This document shows positions 27,965 to 37,158 of a stretch of DNA of 64,000 bases, piece after piece (within the stretch, counting starts at the first letter, position 1; every line of letters starts with the position of its first letter). The position numbers and the translations under genes were made by a program. The notes beneath the pieces are model-generated. The model was not told the DNA's origin. It was given only the letters and a program-made list of their open reading frames with translations, and searched no databases. The DNA lies in assembly GCF_001748085.1 (NCBI RefSeq), contig NZ_BBZK01000005.1:62001-126000 (forward strand). Reading direction: 5' to 3'. The stretch comes from Streptomyces sp. TP-A0874. GTDB lineage: Bacteria > Actinomycetota > Actinomycetes > Streptomycetales > Streptomycetaceae.

Positions 27965-29110
27965 CTACGAGGCCACCGGCACCGCCCGCTGTGCCGGGCC
28001 GTCGTAGCTGGCCAACGGCCGGATGAGGGCGTTGTGGGCGAGCTGCTCGGTGATGTGGGCGGTCCACCCGGTGATCCGGCTCATCACGAAGATCGGGGTG
28101 AAGGTGGGGATGTCGAAACCCATGAGGTGGTAGGCGAGCCCGGCCGGGTAGTCCAGGTTCGGATGGATGCCCTTCCGGCCGACCATGGCCCGGCGCAGAG
28201 CCGTGTGCACGGTGGCCAGCCGGGTGGTCTCGGGGCCGCCGGTCCGGGCGACCAGCCGGTCGGTGGCCTCCTGCATGATCGGCACCCGGGAGTCCCCGTG
28301 CTTGTACACCCGGTGCCCGAACCCCATGATCTTCCGCTTGGAGGCCAGCGCCTCGTCGAGCCACGCCTCGACCCGCTCGGGATCCCCGATCTCGTTCAGC
28401 ATGTGCATCACGGCCTCGTTCGCGCCGCCGTGCAGCGGGCCCTTGAGCGCCCCGATCGCGGCGGTGACCGCGCTGTAGAGGTCGGAGAGGGTGGAGGTGA
28501 CCACCCGGGCGGTGAACGTCGAGGCGTTGAAGCTGTGTTCGGCGTAGAGGATGAGGGAGGTCTCGAAGCAGCGGACCACCTCGGCCTCGGGCACGCTGCC
28601 GAAGCACATGTGGAAGAAGTTCTCGGCGTAGCCGAGGGAGGCGTCGGGCTGGACCGGTTCGAGGCCGCGGCGCCTGCGGTGGTCGGCGGCGACCACCGTG
28701 GGCAGCTTCGCCAGCAGGGTCAGGGACTTCTCCCGGTTGGCGGCGGGGCTGCCGTCGTCCTCCCTCGGGTCCTCCGCCCCGAAGAGGCTGACGGCGGTCC
28801 GCAGGACGTCCATCGGGTGGCAGGTCTCGGGCAGCCGGGCCAGGAGTTCGGCCGTGGTGCGGTCCAGCGGGCGCAGGGCCCGCTCCTGGGCCTGGAACTC
28901 CTTGAGCTGGGCGGCGCCGGGCAGTTCCCCGTGCCAGAGCAGGTAGGCGACCTCCTCGAAGGAACACCGGGCGGCCAGGTCCTGGACGGGGTAGCCGCGG
29001 TAGGTCAGGGAGTTGGTCTCCTGGATGACGGTGGAGATCTCGGTCGTGTCGACGACGACACCGGCGAGACCGCGGTGGACCTCGGGGTTCGCGGGCACGG
29101 CAGTGGTCAT
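27965..29110 (-). CDS. prpC: 2-methylcitrate synthase / citrate synthase
   Basis: A 381-residue citrate synthase family enzyme. It condenses propionyl-CoA with oxaloacetate to 2-methylcitrate, the first step of propionate detoxification. The active-site histidines lie in KGPLHGGANEAVM and FGHRVYKHGDSR; the remaining CoA and catalytic segments (YHLMGFDIPTFTPIF) are present. The short, single-domain form and the position beside prpB and prpD favour methylcitrate synthase over the housekeeping citrate synthase. ATG at 29110 has GGAGGAG upstream. A 60-base gap separates it from prpB. Confidence 0.92.
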   Translation of the reverse strand: MTTAVPANPEVHRGLAGVVVDTTEISTVIQETNSLTYRGYPVQDLAARCSFEEVAYLLWHGELPGAAQLKEFQAQERALRPLDRTTAELLARLPETCHPMDVLRTAVSLFGAEDPREDDGSPAANREKSLTLLAKLPTVVAADHRRRRGLEPVQPDASLGYAENFFHMCFGSVPEAEVVRCFETSLILYAEHSFNASTFTARVVTSTLSDLYSAVTAAIGALKGPLHGGANEAVMHMLNEIGDPERVEAWLDEALASKRKIMGFGHRVYKHGDSRVPIMQEATDRLVARTGGPETTRLATVHTALRRAMVGRKGIHPNLDYPAGLAYHLMGFDIPTFTPIFVMSRITGWTAHITEQLAHNALIRPLASYDGPAQRAVPVAS

Positions 29111-29170
29111 GGCACTCCTCCGTAGGGGTGGGTGGCGCCCCGGCGGGGACGGTCGGGACGGGTGCGGCGG

Positions 29171-30076
29171 TCAGGAGCCGGGCGGCAGGGTGAAGTCGAA
29201 GACGGCCGAGTCGAAGGCCGTGTACTCCTCGTAGCCGAGGACCTCGTAGAGCCGGGAGCGGGTCTGCATCCGGGGCAGCAGGGACTCCTGGGTCCCGTCC
29301 GCCGCTAGGGTGCGCAGCCCGTCCTCGATCGCTCCGTTCGCGAGGCGGAAGAGCGTCACCGGGTAGAGGGCGATGTTGTAGCCGAGGTCCTCCAGGGCGG
29401 AGGCGGACAGCAGGGGGGTCTTGCCGAACTCGGTCATGTTGGCGAGCAGCGGCACATCGAGCGCCTCGCGGAACGCCTCGAACTCGGCCTCGTCGGCCAG
29501 CGCCTCGGGGAACACGGCGTCGGCGCCCGCGTCGACGTACGCCTTCGCCCGGTCGATCGCCGCGTCCAGGCCCTCCACGCCGCGCGCGTCCGTCCGGGCC
29601 ATCAGCAGGAAGTCCTCGTCCCGCCGGGCGTCCACCGCGGCGCGCATCCGCTGGACCATCTCGTCCCGCCCGACCAGCGTCTTGCCCTCCAGGTGGCCGC
29701 AGCGCTTGACGCTGACCTGGTCCTCCAGGTGGAGCCCGGCCAGGCCCGCGTCCTCAAGCAGTTGGACGGTGCGGGCGGCGTTGACCGGTGCCCCGAAGCC
29801 GGTGTCGGCGTCGATCAGCACCGGCAGGTCGGTGACGCGGGTGACCTGCTGGGCGCGGGCGGCGATCTCGGCGGAGGTGGTCAGCCCGATGTCGGGGAGG
29901 CAGAGTTCGGCGGCGAGCACGGCGCCGGAGAGGTAGACGGCTTCGAAGCCGTGCTCCTCGATCAGCCTCGCCGAGTAGGGGTTGATCGCGCCGGGCATCC
30001 TCAGCAGCCGGCCGGAGGCGAGCCGCTCGCGGAAGGCGCGGCGCCGCCCGGCCGGGGTGGTGCGGGTGTGCAGCAT
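29171..30076 (-). CDS. prpB: 2-methylisocitrate lyase
   Basis: A 301-residue enzyme of the PEP mutase/isocitrate lyase superfamily. It splits 2-methylisocitrate into pyruvate and succinate. The catalytic loop is KRCGHLEGK with Cys126; the Mg site lies in DADTGFG and HLEDQVS. ATG at 30076 overlaps the prpD stop by four bases (ATGA), so translation is coupled. A longer open frame upstream is prpD antisense-like reading and is ignored. Confidence 0.95.
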   Translation of the reverse strand: MLHTRTTPAGRRRAFRERLASGRLLRMPGAINPYSARLIEEHGFEAVYLSGAVLAAELCLPDIGLTTSAEIAARAQQVTRVTDLPVLIDADTGFGAPVNAARTVQLLEDAGLAGLHLEDQVSVKRCGHLEGKTLVGRDEMVQRMRAAVDARRDEDFLLMARTDARGVEGLDAAIDRAKAYVDAGADAVFPEALADEAEFEAFREALDVPLLANMTEFGKTPLLSASALEDLGYNIALYPVTLFRLANGAIEDGLRTLAADGTQESLLPRMQTRSRLYEVLGYEEYTAFDSAVFDFTLPPGS

Positions 30077-31596
30077 CAGAACAGGCCCTTCGGGAGTCCG
30101 GCGTCGCGGTCGGCGGTGAGCGAGGGGTCGACCGCCGGGAAGAGCGCGGCGAGACCGGGGGCGTCCAGCTCGGCCAGGCGGCCGGCGGCCGTCAGGAAGG
30201 CGTCCTGGGCCGCGGGCGTGACGGTGCCCTCGGCGAGGGTGCGGAACTTCCGGGTGTAGCCGGTCCGGTCGAAGGGCCGGGCGCCGGCGGGGTGGGCGTC
30301 GGCGACGGCGAGTTCGTCCTCGATGACCGTCCCGTCGTTCAGGGTGACGACCGCCCGGCCGCCGAAGGCGCGCTGGTTCGGGTCGGGGTGGTGGTAGCGG
30401 CGGGTCCACTCCGGGTCCTCGACGGTGGAGATCTTCTTCCACAGCTCCACGGTGGCCGGCCGCTGGGCGCGCTCGGGCGCGTAGGAGTGCTCGTGGTGCC
30501 AGCCGCCGTCCTCCAGGGCGACGGCGAGGATGTAGGGCACCGAGTGGTCGAGGGTCTCGCGGCTGGCCGTCGGGTCGTACTTCTGCGGGTCGTTCGAGCC
30601 GCTGCCGATGACGCTGTGGGTGTGGTGGCTGGTGTGCAGGACGATGCTCCGCACCTCGGAAAGCGGACCGGTCCGCTCCCGCAGCCGACGGGCCAGATCG
30701 ATGATCGCCTGCGCCTGGTACTCGGCCGAGTGCTCCTTGGTGTAGGTGTCCAGGATCGCCCGGCGCGGCTCACCCGGCTCGGGGAGCGGCACCGTGTACA
30801 CGGCCTCGGGCCCGTCCAGCATCCAGGCGAGGAAACCGTCCTCCCCCTCGTAGATCGGCCCCGGTGACCCCTCCCCGCGCATCGCCCGATCCACGGCCTC
30901 GATCGCGGCCTTGCCGGCGAAGGCCGGGGCGTACGCCTTCCAGCTGGAGATCTCGCCCTTCCGGGACTGCCGGGTCGCGGTGGTGGTGTGCACGGCCTGC
31001 CCCACGGCCTGGTACACCGTCTCGGTGGGGAGGCGGAGCATCGCACCGAGGCCGCAGGCGGTGGCCGCGCTCAGGTGGGCGACGTGGTCGATGCGGTGTG
31101 CGTGCAGGCAGATGCTCTTCACCAGGGCGACGTGGATCTCGTACCCGGCCACGATGCCGCGCAGCAGGTCCGCGCCGGACCGGCCGGTGTGCTGGGCGAC
31201 CGCCAGCAGCGGCGGGATGTTGTCGCCCGGGTGGGAGTAGTCGGCCGCCAGGAAGGTGTCGTGGAAGTCCAGCTCCCGCACGGCCGTGCCGTTGGCCCAG
31301 GCCGCCCATTCGGGTGAGACGCGGAGGCCGGGGTCGGTTCCGAAGACCGATGCGCCGGGGGCCGCGGGGTGCGCCAGCGCCTGGGCGCGGGCCACCGCCA
31401 CCGGGCGGCGGAGCAGGGAGGCGACGGCGACCGCGGCGTTGTCGATCACCCGGTTGGCCGCCATGGCCGCGGCCTCCTGGTCCAGCTCCGCGGCCTCCTG
31501 GGTACCGGTGGCGACGGCCGCCAGCCGCCAGGCGAGCTGCTCCTCACGGGGCAGCCGGTCGGCGCTGGGGTGGACGCGTACCTCGTGGTCGATCAC
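30076..31596 (-). CDS. prpD: 2-methylcitrate dehydratase
   Basis: A 506-residue MmgE/PrpD family enzyme that dehydrates 2-methylcitrate to 2-methyl-cis-aconitate. Typical segments are [35 protein letters not shown] and [18 protein letters not shown]. It is the first gene of prpD-prpB-prpC, with GTG at 31596 preceded by GAGGAG. The order differs from the prpB-prpC-prpD order common in enterobacteria but suits actinobacteria. A ScfR-type regulator lies divergently upstream. Confidence 0.94.
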   Translation of the reverse strand: MIDHEVRVHPSADRLPREEQLAWRLAAVATGTQEAAELDQEAAAMAANRVIDNAAVAVASLLRRPVAVARAQALAHPAAPGASVFGTDPGLRVSPEWAAWANGTAVRELDFHDTFLAADYSHPGDNIPPLLAVAQHTGRSGADLLRGIVAGYEIHVALVKSICLHAHRIDHVAHLSAATACGLGAMLRLPTETVYQAVGQAVHTTTATRQSRKGEISSWKAYAPAFAGKAAIEAVDRAMRGEGSPGPIYEGEDGFLAWMLDGPEAVYTVPLPEPGEPRRAILDTYTKEHSAEYQAQAIIDLARRLRERTGPLSEVRSIVLHTSHHTHSVIGSGSNDPQKYDPTASRETLDHSVPYILAVALEDGGWHHEHSYAPERAQRPATVELWKKISTVEDPEWTRRYHHPDPNQRAFGGRAVVTLNDGTVIEDELAVADAHPAGARPFDRTGYTRKFRTLAEGTVTPAAQDAFLTAAGRLAELDAPGLAALFPAVDPSLTADRDAGLPKGLF

Positions 31597-31724
31597 GGGA
31601 CTCCTCACTGCTCTGCCGGTGCTCGGCGGCGCGGCCCTCGCCGCGCCCCTGGCTGTGAGGATCCCTGCTGAGGAGCGGATCGGCGACCGCTCCAATCTGC
31701 GGAATCCGTACCGTGCGGAGGTGT

Positions 31725-31771
31725 GAAACAGCGAATCCTGCGAAATCTGCGGATGGTAGATTCGCAAAAAC
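31725..31771. promoter_or_regulatory. Candidate operator for the propionate regulator
   Basis: An A/T-richer island in the 375-base region between prpD and its divergent regulator. TGCGAAATCT (31739-31748) faces AGATTCGCA (31758-31766) as an imperfect inverted repeat. More GCGAATC/TGCGGAATC half-sites lie at 31698-31705 and 31731-31737. The half-site resembles the TTTGCAAA-type boxes known for RamB/PrpR. The rest of the gap (31597-31724 and 31772-31971) shows nothing I can name. Confidence 0.55.
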
Positions 31772-31971
31772 GAGATGCGCCGCGGGCCTCCCGCGGCACC
31801 CGGTGCCGGTCGGGCCCCGCACCGCCGACCGGCCGCGGACGGACCGCGCCGCCCACCGCAGAGAGGCAGTCAAGTGAAGACGGCAGAACCGCGGGTACCA
31901 CTGAGGTCGGAACCGGCCGAAGAAGCCACTCCCCACCCCGCTGAAGCAGGGCGCCCCCTGACCGGGTCCTG

Positions 31972-33453
31972 ATGGGGAGGACCCCCGGGCGCAAGATCTA
32001 CGCGCACGCCAAGCTCCGCCGGCTCCGCGCCGAGCACGGTATGAACCAGGTGCAGCTGGCCCGCGTCCTCGGTATCTCCACCAGCTACCTCAACCAGTTG
32101 GAACACAGTCAGCGCCCGCTGACCGCCCCGGTGCTGCTCCGGATAGCGGAGGCGCTCGGAGTGGAGCCGGAGTTCTTCTCGGAGGCGGACGAGGAGCGGC
32201 TGGCCACCGATCTGCGCGCCGCGCTCGCCGACGAGGCATGCGGGGCCCCGGTCCCAACAGGCGAGGCCGCCGAGGTGGCACGCGACCACCCCGAGGTGGC
32301 GCGCGCCCTGGTCGCACTGCACCACCGCTACCGGGACGCCTCCGAACGCGTGGCAGCCCTCGCCTCGCCGGACGCCCCGGGCGCCTCGGCCGCCCTGCTC
32401 CCGGCGGAACCCCACGACGACGTGCGCGACTTCTTCTACGCCCACCACAACCACTTCGGCCCGCTCGACACCGCGGCCGAGCGGGCCGCCGAGGACCTCG
32501 GTCTTGACTCGGCGCACCGGGCGGCCGACGTCCTGCGCCGGCGGCTCGCCGCCGAGCACCGGATCAAGGTGGTGCGGGCCGCCCCGGGGAGCGCCACCGA
32601 CACCCGGCGGCTGGACGCGGCGAGCGGGCTGCTGTTCCTGTCGCCCTGGCTGACCGCTGGTCAGCAGGCGTTCCAGCTGGCCACCCAGCTCGCCCTGCTG
32701 GAACAGGGCGAGCTGCTCGACGCCCTGGTCGCCGGTGGCGGGCTCTCCTCCCCCCAGGCGGTGAGCCTGGCACGCATCGGCCTCGCCAACTACTTCGCCG
32801 GTGCCCTGCTGATGCCGTACACGGTGTTCCTGGCCGCCGCCGAGGAGCTGTGTTACGACATCGAGGTGCTACAGGCCCGCTTCGGGGTCGGCTTCGAGAC
32901 GGTCTGCCACCGGCTCAGCACCCTGCAGCGGTCGGGGCGGCGCGGTGTGCCGTTCTCCTTCCTCCGGGTGGACCGGGCGGGCAACATCTCCAAACGGCAG
33001 TCCGCCACCGACTTCCACTTCTCCCGGCTCGGCGGCACCTGCCCGTTGTGGACGGTCTACGAGGCGTTCTCCGCGCCGGGCCGGATCCTGCGCCAGGTCG
33101 CCGAGATGCCCGACGGGAAGCGCTACTTCTGGGTGGCTCGGACGGTCACCCGGGGCGGCTTCGGGCATCAGGCGCCGCGTGCGGAGTTCGCCGTGGCGCT
33201 CGGTTGCGAACTGCGGCACGCCCACCGCCTCGTCTACGCGGCGGGCATCGCCCTGGACGATCCCCGGGCCGCGACCCAGATCGGTCTCGGCTGCCGGATC
33301 TGCGAGCGCCGGGACTGCGCCCAGCGGGCCAGACCCCCGGCCGGCGGGCGGCTGTCAGTCGACCCGGACCGCCGCACCTACGTCCCCTACCCGGTGGAGG
33401 TGGCCCTCGACTCGCGGCCGGGCGCCGTGCCCCGCGCCGCGGAGGACGGCTGA
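31972..33453 (+). CDS. ScfR/PrpR-type regulator: XRE helix-turn-helix with short-chain fatty acyl domain
   Basis: A 493-residue regulator of the family of RamB and mycobacterial PrpR, which sense acyl-CoA status and control methylcitrate and acetate genes. The helix-turn-helix covers about residues 12-68 (MNQVQLARVLGISTSYLNQLE). A degenerate ImmA/IrrE-like region follows (FQLATQLALLEQGELLD, no HExxH zinc motif). The C-terminal ScfR domain ends with a cysteine group, LGCRICERRDCAQR, that could hold a metal or Fe-S cluster, as reported for PrpR. The start at 31972 has only a weak ribosome site. Divergence from prpDBC makes that operon the probable target. Confidence 0.9.
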   Translation: MGRTPGRKIYAHAKLRRLRAEHGMNQVQLARVLGISTSYLNQLEHSQRPLTAPVLLRIAEALGVEPEFFSEADEERLATDLRAALADEACGAPVPTGEAAEVARDHPEVARALVALHHRYRDASERVAALASPDAPGASAALLPAEPHDDVRDFFYAHHNHFGPLDTAAERAAEDLGLDSAHRAADVLRRRLAAEHRIKVVRAAPGSATDTRRLDAASGLLFLSPWLTAGQQAFQLATQLALLEQGELLDALVAGGGLSSPQAVSLARIGLANYFAGALLMPYTVFLAAAEELCYDIEVLQARFGVGFETVCHRLSTLQRSGRRGVPFSFLRVDRAGNISKRQSATDFHFSRLGGTCPLWTVYEAFSAPGRILRQVAEMPDGKRYFWVARTVTRGGFGHQAPRAEFAVALGCELRHAHRLVYAAGIALDDPRAATQIGLGCRICERRDCAQRARPPAGGRLSVDPDRRTYVPYPVEVALDSRPGAVPRAAEDG

Positions 33454-33502
33454 GCGCCGCCCCGACCGTCCGGGCCCTCGGCTCCTCGGCCTCCGGGCCG
33501 GC

Positions 33503-34123
33503 TCAGCCGGCGGCGAGGCCGGCCTTCAGCGCGGAGGCGATCTTCACGACGCGCTCGGCCTGGATGCGGGCGGCCTCGCGAGTGGTGTCGTCGACCGGGT
33601 TGTTGCCCTGGGCGTCGACGTGGGAGGTGCCGTAGGGGTTGCCGTCGGCGAACTTCGCCGGGTCGGTGTAACCGGGGGCCACCACGATGCCGCCGAAGTG
33701 GTGGAAGGAGTTGTACAGGGCGAGCAGCGTGGACTCCTGACCGCCGTGGGCGGTGGCCGAGGAGGTGAAGCCGCTGTAGACCTTGTCGACGAGCTTGCCC
33801 TGGGCCCACAGACCGCCGAGCGTGTCGATGAACTGCTTCAGCTGGGAGGTGACGTTGCCGAAGCGGGTCGGGGATCCGAAGACCACGGCGTCGGCCCACT
33901 CGATGTCCTCCGGGGTGGCCACCGGGATGTCGGCGGTGGCGGCCGCGTTGGCGGCCCAGGCCGGGTTGGAGTCGATGGCGGCCTGGGGGGCGAGTTCGGC
34001 CGCCTTGAGCAGGCGGACCTCGGCACCGGCCTTTTCCGCGTGCAGGGCGATCTGCTTGCCGATCTCGGCGATGGTGCCGGTGGAGGAGTAGTAGACGACG
34101 GCGACCTTGGTCGGGGTGCTCAC
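33503..34123 (-). CDS. wrbA: NAD(P)H:quinone oxidoreductase, WrbA type (copy 2)
   Basis: A 206-residue flavodoxin-fold quinone reductase. It is the same length as the copy at 3030-3650 and matches it closely from end to end. YYSSTGT and GSPTRFGN mark the FMN site. Residues differing from copy 1 cluster in the first 45 positions and the C-terminal helix. GTG at 34123 has GGAG about 11 bases upstream. Unlike copy 1 it has a leader of about 90 bases with two hairpins and a palindromic A/T-rich element. The two copies are therefore probably controlled differently. Confidence 0.93.
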   Translation of the reverse strand: MSTPTKVAVVYYSSTGTIAEIGKQIALHAEKAGAEVRLLKAAELAPQAAIDSNPAWAANAAATADIPVATPEDIEWADAVVFGSPTRFGNVTSQLKQFIDTLGGLWAQGKLVDKVYSGFTSSATAHGGQESTLLALYNSFHHFGGIVVAPGYTDPAKFADGNPYGTSHVDAQGNNPVDDTTREAARIQAERVVKIASALKAGLAAG

Positions 34124-34151
34124 GGTGCGGGTTCTCCGTTCTGTGGCGGTC

Positions 34152-34212
34152 GGGTGCGGCGAGCACCCGGTTGCTTTCAGGGTGCGAGAAGCACCTTGAT
34201 AGTTGAACACTA
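34152..34212 (-). promoter_or_regulatory. wrbA copy 2 control region: palindrome and two leader hairpins
   Basis: TAGTTGAACACTA at 34200-34212 is an imperfect palindrome of MarR-operator size in an A/T-rich island. Between it and the gene, GGTGC-gagaa-GCACC (34181-34195) and GGGTGC-ggcga-GCACCC (34152-34167) form two similar hairpins that would be in the mRNA leader. Confidence 0.4.
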
Positions 34213-34379
34213 AACCATATGGGTGCGGCTTGGCAATCCCGCCTCCGGCACCGGGCACTTCGGTCGTCACGGGCCGCCGAGCGCCGTGCACCGCCCGACC
34301 GCGGCACCGACCTCCCTCTCCGGGGCCCCCAGGCCCGGGCGCCCCGGAGAGCTCGCCCCTCCGAGGCGCCCGCGGCCGG

Positions 34380-35162
34380 TCAGCGGTGGGTGAAGTCCGG
34401 CGGCCGTTTGTCGACGAACGCCGCCATACCCTCCTTCTGGTCAGCGGTCGCGAACACCGCGTGGAAGAGCCGGCGCTCGAACCGCACGCCCTCCGCGAGC
34501 GGGGTCTCGAAGGCCCGGGCCACCGCCTCCTTCGCCATCATCGCCACCGGCAGGGACATCTCCGCCACCGTCTCGGCGACCGCCAGCGCCTCGTCGAGCA
34601 GCTCGCCGGCGGCCAGCACCCGGGAGACCAGGCCCGCCCGCTCCGCCTCCGCGGCGTCCATCGTGCGCCCGGTCAGGCACATCTCCATGGCCTTGGCCTT
34701 GCCGACCGCCCGGGTCAGCCGCTGCGAACCGCCGATGCCGGGGATGACGCCCAGCTTGATCTCCGGCTGCCCGAAGACCGCGGTGTCGGCGGCCAGCACG
34801 ATGTCGCAGAGCATCGCGAGCTCGCAGCCGCCGCCCAGCGCGTACCCCGAGACCGCCGCCACGGTCGGCGTCCGCAGCGCGCCGAGCCGGTCCCAGGCGG
34901 CGAACCAGTCGCTCAGGTACATGTCCATGTAGCTCTGCGGCCGCATCTCCCTGATGTCGGCCCCGGCCGCGAACGCCTTCGGCGAGCCGGTGATCACGAT
35001 GCAGCCGGTCTCCGGGGAGCGGTCGAGCTCCTCGGCCGCCGCCACGACCTCCGTCATCACCCGAAGGTTGAGCGCGTTGAGCACCTCGGGCCGGTCCAGG
35101 GTGAGCAGTGCGGTGCGCTTCCGGCGCTCGACCCGGATCGTCTCGTACCTCGCCACGGTCAT
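34380..35162 (-). CDS. Enoyl-CoA hydratase
   Basis: A 260-residue crotonase-fold enzyme that hydrates 2-enoyl-CoA (here probably methacrylyl-CoA). The oxyanion-hole stretches are [12 protein letters not shown] and [13 protein letters not shown]. The acid/base glutamate lies in [15 protein letters not shown]. It is last in the valine catabolic operon, and its ATG overlaps the mmsB stop by four bases. Regulation should follow the operon. Confidence 0.93.
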   Translation of the reverse strand: MTVARYETIRVERRKRTALLTLDRPEVLNALNLRVMTEVVAAAEELDRSPETGCIVITGSPKAFAAGADIREMRPQSYMDMYLSDWFAAWDRLGALRTPTVAAVSGYALGGGCELAMLCDIVLAADTAVFGQPEIKLGVIPGIGGSQRLTRAVGKAKAMEMCLTGRTMDAAEAERAGLVSRVLAAGELLDEALAVAETVAEMSLPVAMMAKEAVARAFETPLAEGVRFERRLFHAVFATADQKEGMAAFVDKRPPDFTHR

Positions 35163-36091
35163 GTGCTCTCCCCCTCCGCCACGGCGTTCCGCGCCGACTG
35201 CGCCCTGATCTCCCGCACGATGCCGGAGAAGTCCTGGTCAGCACCGCTTCCCTCGGCGAACGACGCGTACAGCTCGGCGGCCCGCAGGCCGAGTTCGGCG
35301 CGTATCCCGCCCGCCCGGACGGCGTTGGCCGCCAGCCCCAGGTCCTTCGCCATCAGCGGTGCGGCGAAACCGGGGCGGTAGCCGTGGTTGGCGGGGCTGG
35401 CCGGGACCGGCCCCGGCACCGGGCAGTTGACGCTCAGCGCCCAGCACTGCCCCGAGGCGGTCGAGGCCACCTCGAACAGCGCCTCGTGGGAGAGGCCCAG
35501 ACTCTCCCCCAGGACGAACGCCTCACTCACCGCGATCATGGAGACGCCCAGGATCATGTTGTTGCAGATCTTCGCGGCCTGCCCGGCCCCGGCGCCGCCG
35601 CAGTGCACCGCCTTGCGGCCCATCACCGCGAGCACCGGCTCGGCCTCGGCGAAGTCGGCCTGGTCGCCGCCGGCCATGAAGGTGAGGGTGGCCGCCTCTG
35701 CTCCGACGACGCCGCCCGAGACCGGCGCGTCCAACGCCCGCATCCCGGCGGCCGCGGCGGCCGCGTGGGCGGCCCGGGCGTCGCCGACGTCGATCGTCGA
35801 GCAGTCGACGAAGAGCGTGCCCGGCCGGGCCCCGGCCAGCAGCCCCTCACCCCCGTACAGCTCCAGCACCTGCCGCCCGCCGGGCAGCATGGTGACCACC
35901 AACTCGGCCTCGGCCGCGGCCAGCGCCGCCGAACCGGCCACCTCGACCCCGGCTGCGGCGGCCGCTGCGCGCAGCTCGGGCACCAGGTCGTAGCCGACGA
36001 CCCGGTGGCCGGCCCGGACGAGGTTGGCGGCCATCGGGCCGCCCATCCGGCCCAGGCCGACGAAGCCGATCGTGCTCCGCTTGCTCACCAC
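35159..36091 (-). CDS. mmsB: 3-hydroxyisobutyrate dehydrogenase
   Basis: A 310-residue beta-hydroxyacid dehydrogenase that oxidises 3-hydroxyisobutyrate to methylmalonate semialdehyde with NAD. The Rossmann signature [20 protein letters not shown] opens the protein. The substrate loop [11 protein letters not shown] and the catalytic lysine segment [13 protein letters not shown] follow. Two consecutive GTG codons (36091 and 36088) follow GGAGGTGCC, so the start is certain to within a codon. It overlaps both neighbours. Confidence 0.94.
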   Translation of the reverse strand: MVSKRSTIGFVGLGRMGGPMAANLVRAGHRVVGYDLVPELRAAAAAAGVEVAGSAALAAAEAELVVTMLPGGRQVLELYGGEGLLAGARPGTLFVDCSTIDVGDARAAHAAAAAAGMRALDAPVSGGVVGAEAATLTFMAGGDQADFAEAEPVLAVMGRKAVHCGGAGAGQAAKICNNMILGVSMIAVSEAFVLGESLGLSHEALFEVASTASGQCWALSVNCPVPGPVPASPANHGYRPGFAAPLMAKDLGLAANAVRAGGIRAELGLRAAELYASFAEGSGADQDFSGIVREIRAQSARNAVAEGEST

Positions 36092-37158
36092 GGCACCTCC
36101 TGTGGGTTCACGGTTGTCCGGAGGCGCAGTTCGCCTCCGGGGGGCGGGGCGAAGAAGCGAGCCACCTCCGCCTCGGTGACCTCGGCCGGCGTCGGCGGAG
36201 ACCAGCGCGGGCTGCGGTCCTTGTCGATGACCTGGGCGCGGATCCCCTCGACCAGGTCGGGCGAGGAGAGTGCGGCGCAGGAGATCCGGTACTCCTGTTC
36301 CAGCACGCGTTCCAGCGGGCCGAGCCGCCGGGCCCGGCGCATCGCGGCCAGCGTGACCTTCAGCGCCGTCGGCGACTTCTCCGCCAGGGTGCCGGCGACC
36401 CGCGCGGCCGCGGGATCACCGTGCCCGCGCAGCCGGGCGATGATTTCCTCGACGCTCTCCCCGCGGTAGCAGGCCCTGATCCAGGGCCGGTGACCGTCCA
36501 GTTCCCCCGGCTCGGGGTACCGGGCGTACGGCTCCAGCGCCTCCGGGACGGGCAGCGTGGCGAGGTCGCGCAGCAGTCCGGGGAGCGCCGCGGAGGGCAC
36601 GAAGTGGTCGGCCAGGCCGCACAGCAGGGCGTCGCCGGCACCGATCCGCTCACCGGTCAGCGCCAGGTGCGTCCCCAGTTCACCGGGGGCCAGCCCCAGG
36701 AGGTAGGTGCCGCCGACGTCCGGCACGAAACCGATCCCGGTCTCCGGCATCGCGATCACCGAACGCTCGGTGACGATCCGGCAGGCGCCGTGCGCGGAGA
36801 CGCCGACCCCGCCGCCCATGACGATGCCGTCCATCACGGCGACGTACGGCTTGGGGTAGCGGGCGATACGGGCGTTGAGCCGGTACTCGTCCCGCCAGAA
36901 CGCGGTCGAGGCGGTGCCGCCGGCGCGGGCGTCCTCGTAGATGGCGCGGATGTCGCCGCCCGCGCACAGGCCCCGCTCCCCCGCCCCGGTGAGCACCACC
37001 GTCTCGACGGCCGGGTCCCGCTCCCATGCGGCCAGCGCCTCGTCGATCCGCCGGACCATCGCGTGGGTCAGGGCGTTCAACGCCTTCGGCCGGTTGAGGG
37101 TGAGGTAGGCGGCGCGCCCCTCGGTGCGCAGCAGCACCGAGTCGTCGGCGGCGCTCAC
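36085..37158 (-). CDS. 3-hydroxyisobutyryl-CoA hydrolase (enoyl-CoA hydratase/isomerase family)
   Basis: A 357-residue crotonase-superfamily thioesterase that releases 3-hydroxyisobutyrate in valine breakdown. GLCAGGDIRAIYEDAR and VMGGGVGVSAHG form the oxyanion hole; PETGIGFVPDVGGTYLL holds the catalytic acids. The long C-terminal extension (about 90 residues past the core) is typical of HIBCH and separates it from ordinary hydratases. GTG at 37158 overlaps the upstream stop by four bases (GTGA). Its own end overlaps mmsB by seven bases. Confidence 0.92.
   Translation of the reverse strand: MSAADDSVLLRTEGRAAYLTLNRPKALNALTHAMVRRIDEALAAWERDPAVETVVLTGAGERGLCAGGDIRAIYEDARAGGTASTAFWRDEYRLNARIARYPKPYVAVMDGIVMGGGVGVSAHGACRIVTERSVIAMPETGIGFVPDVGGTYLLGLAPGELGTHLALTGERIGAGDALLCGLADHFVPSAALPGLLRDLATLPVPEALEPYARYPEPGELDGHRPWIRACYRGESVEEIIARLRGHGDPAAARVAGTLAEKSPTALKVTLAAMRRARRLGPLERVLEQEYRISCAALSSPDLVEGIRAQVIDKDRSPRWSPPTPAEVTEAEVARFFAPPPGGELRLRTTVNPQEVPW

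Noticed and set aside
32600..32760. An active zinc peptidase (HExxH) in the ScfR regulator
   Set aside because: The segment reads FQLATQLALLE, with no HExxH; the ImmA/IrrE-like domain is degenerate, as usual for this regulator family.
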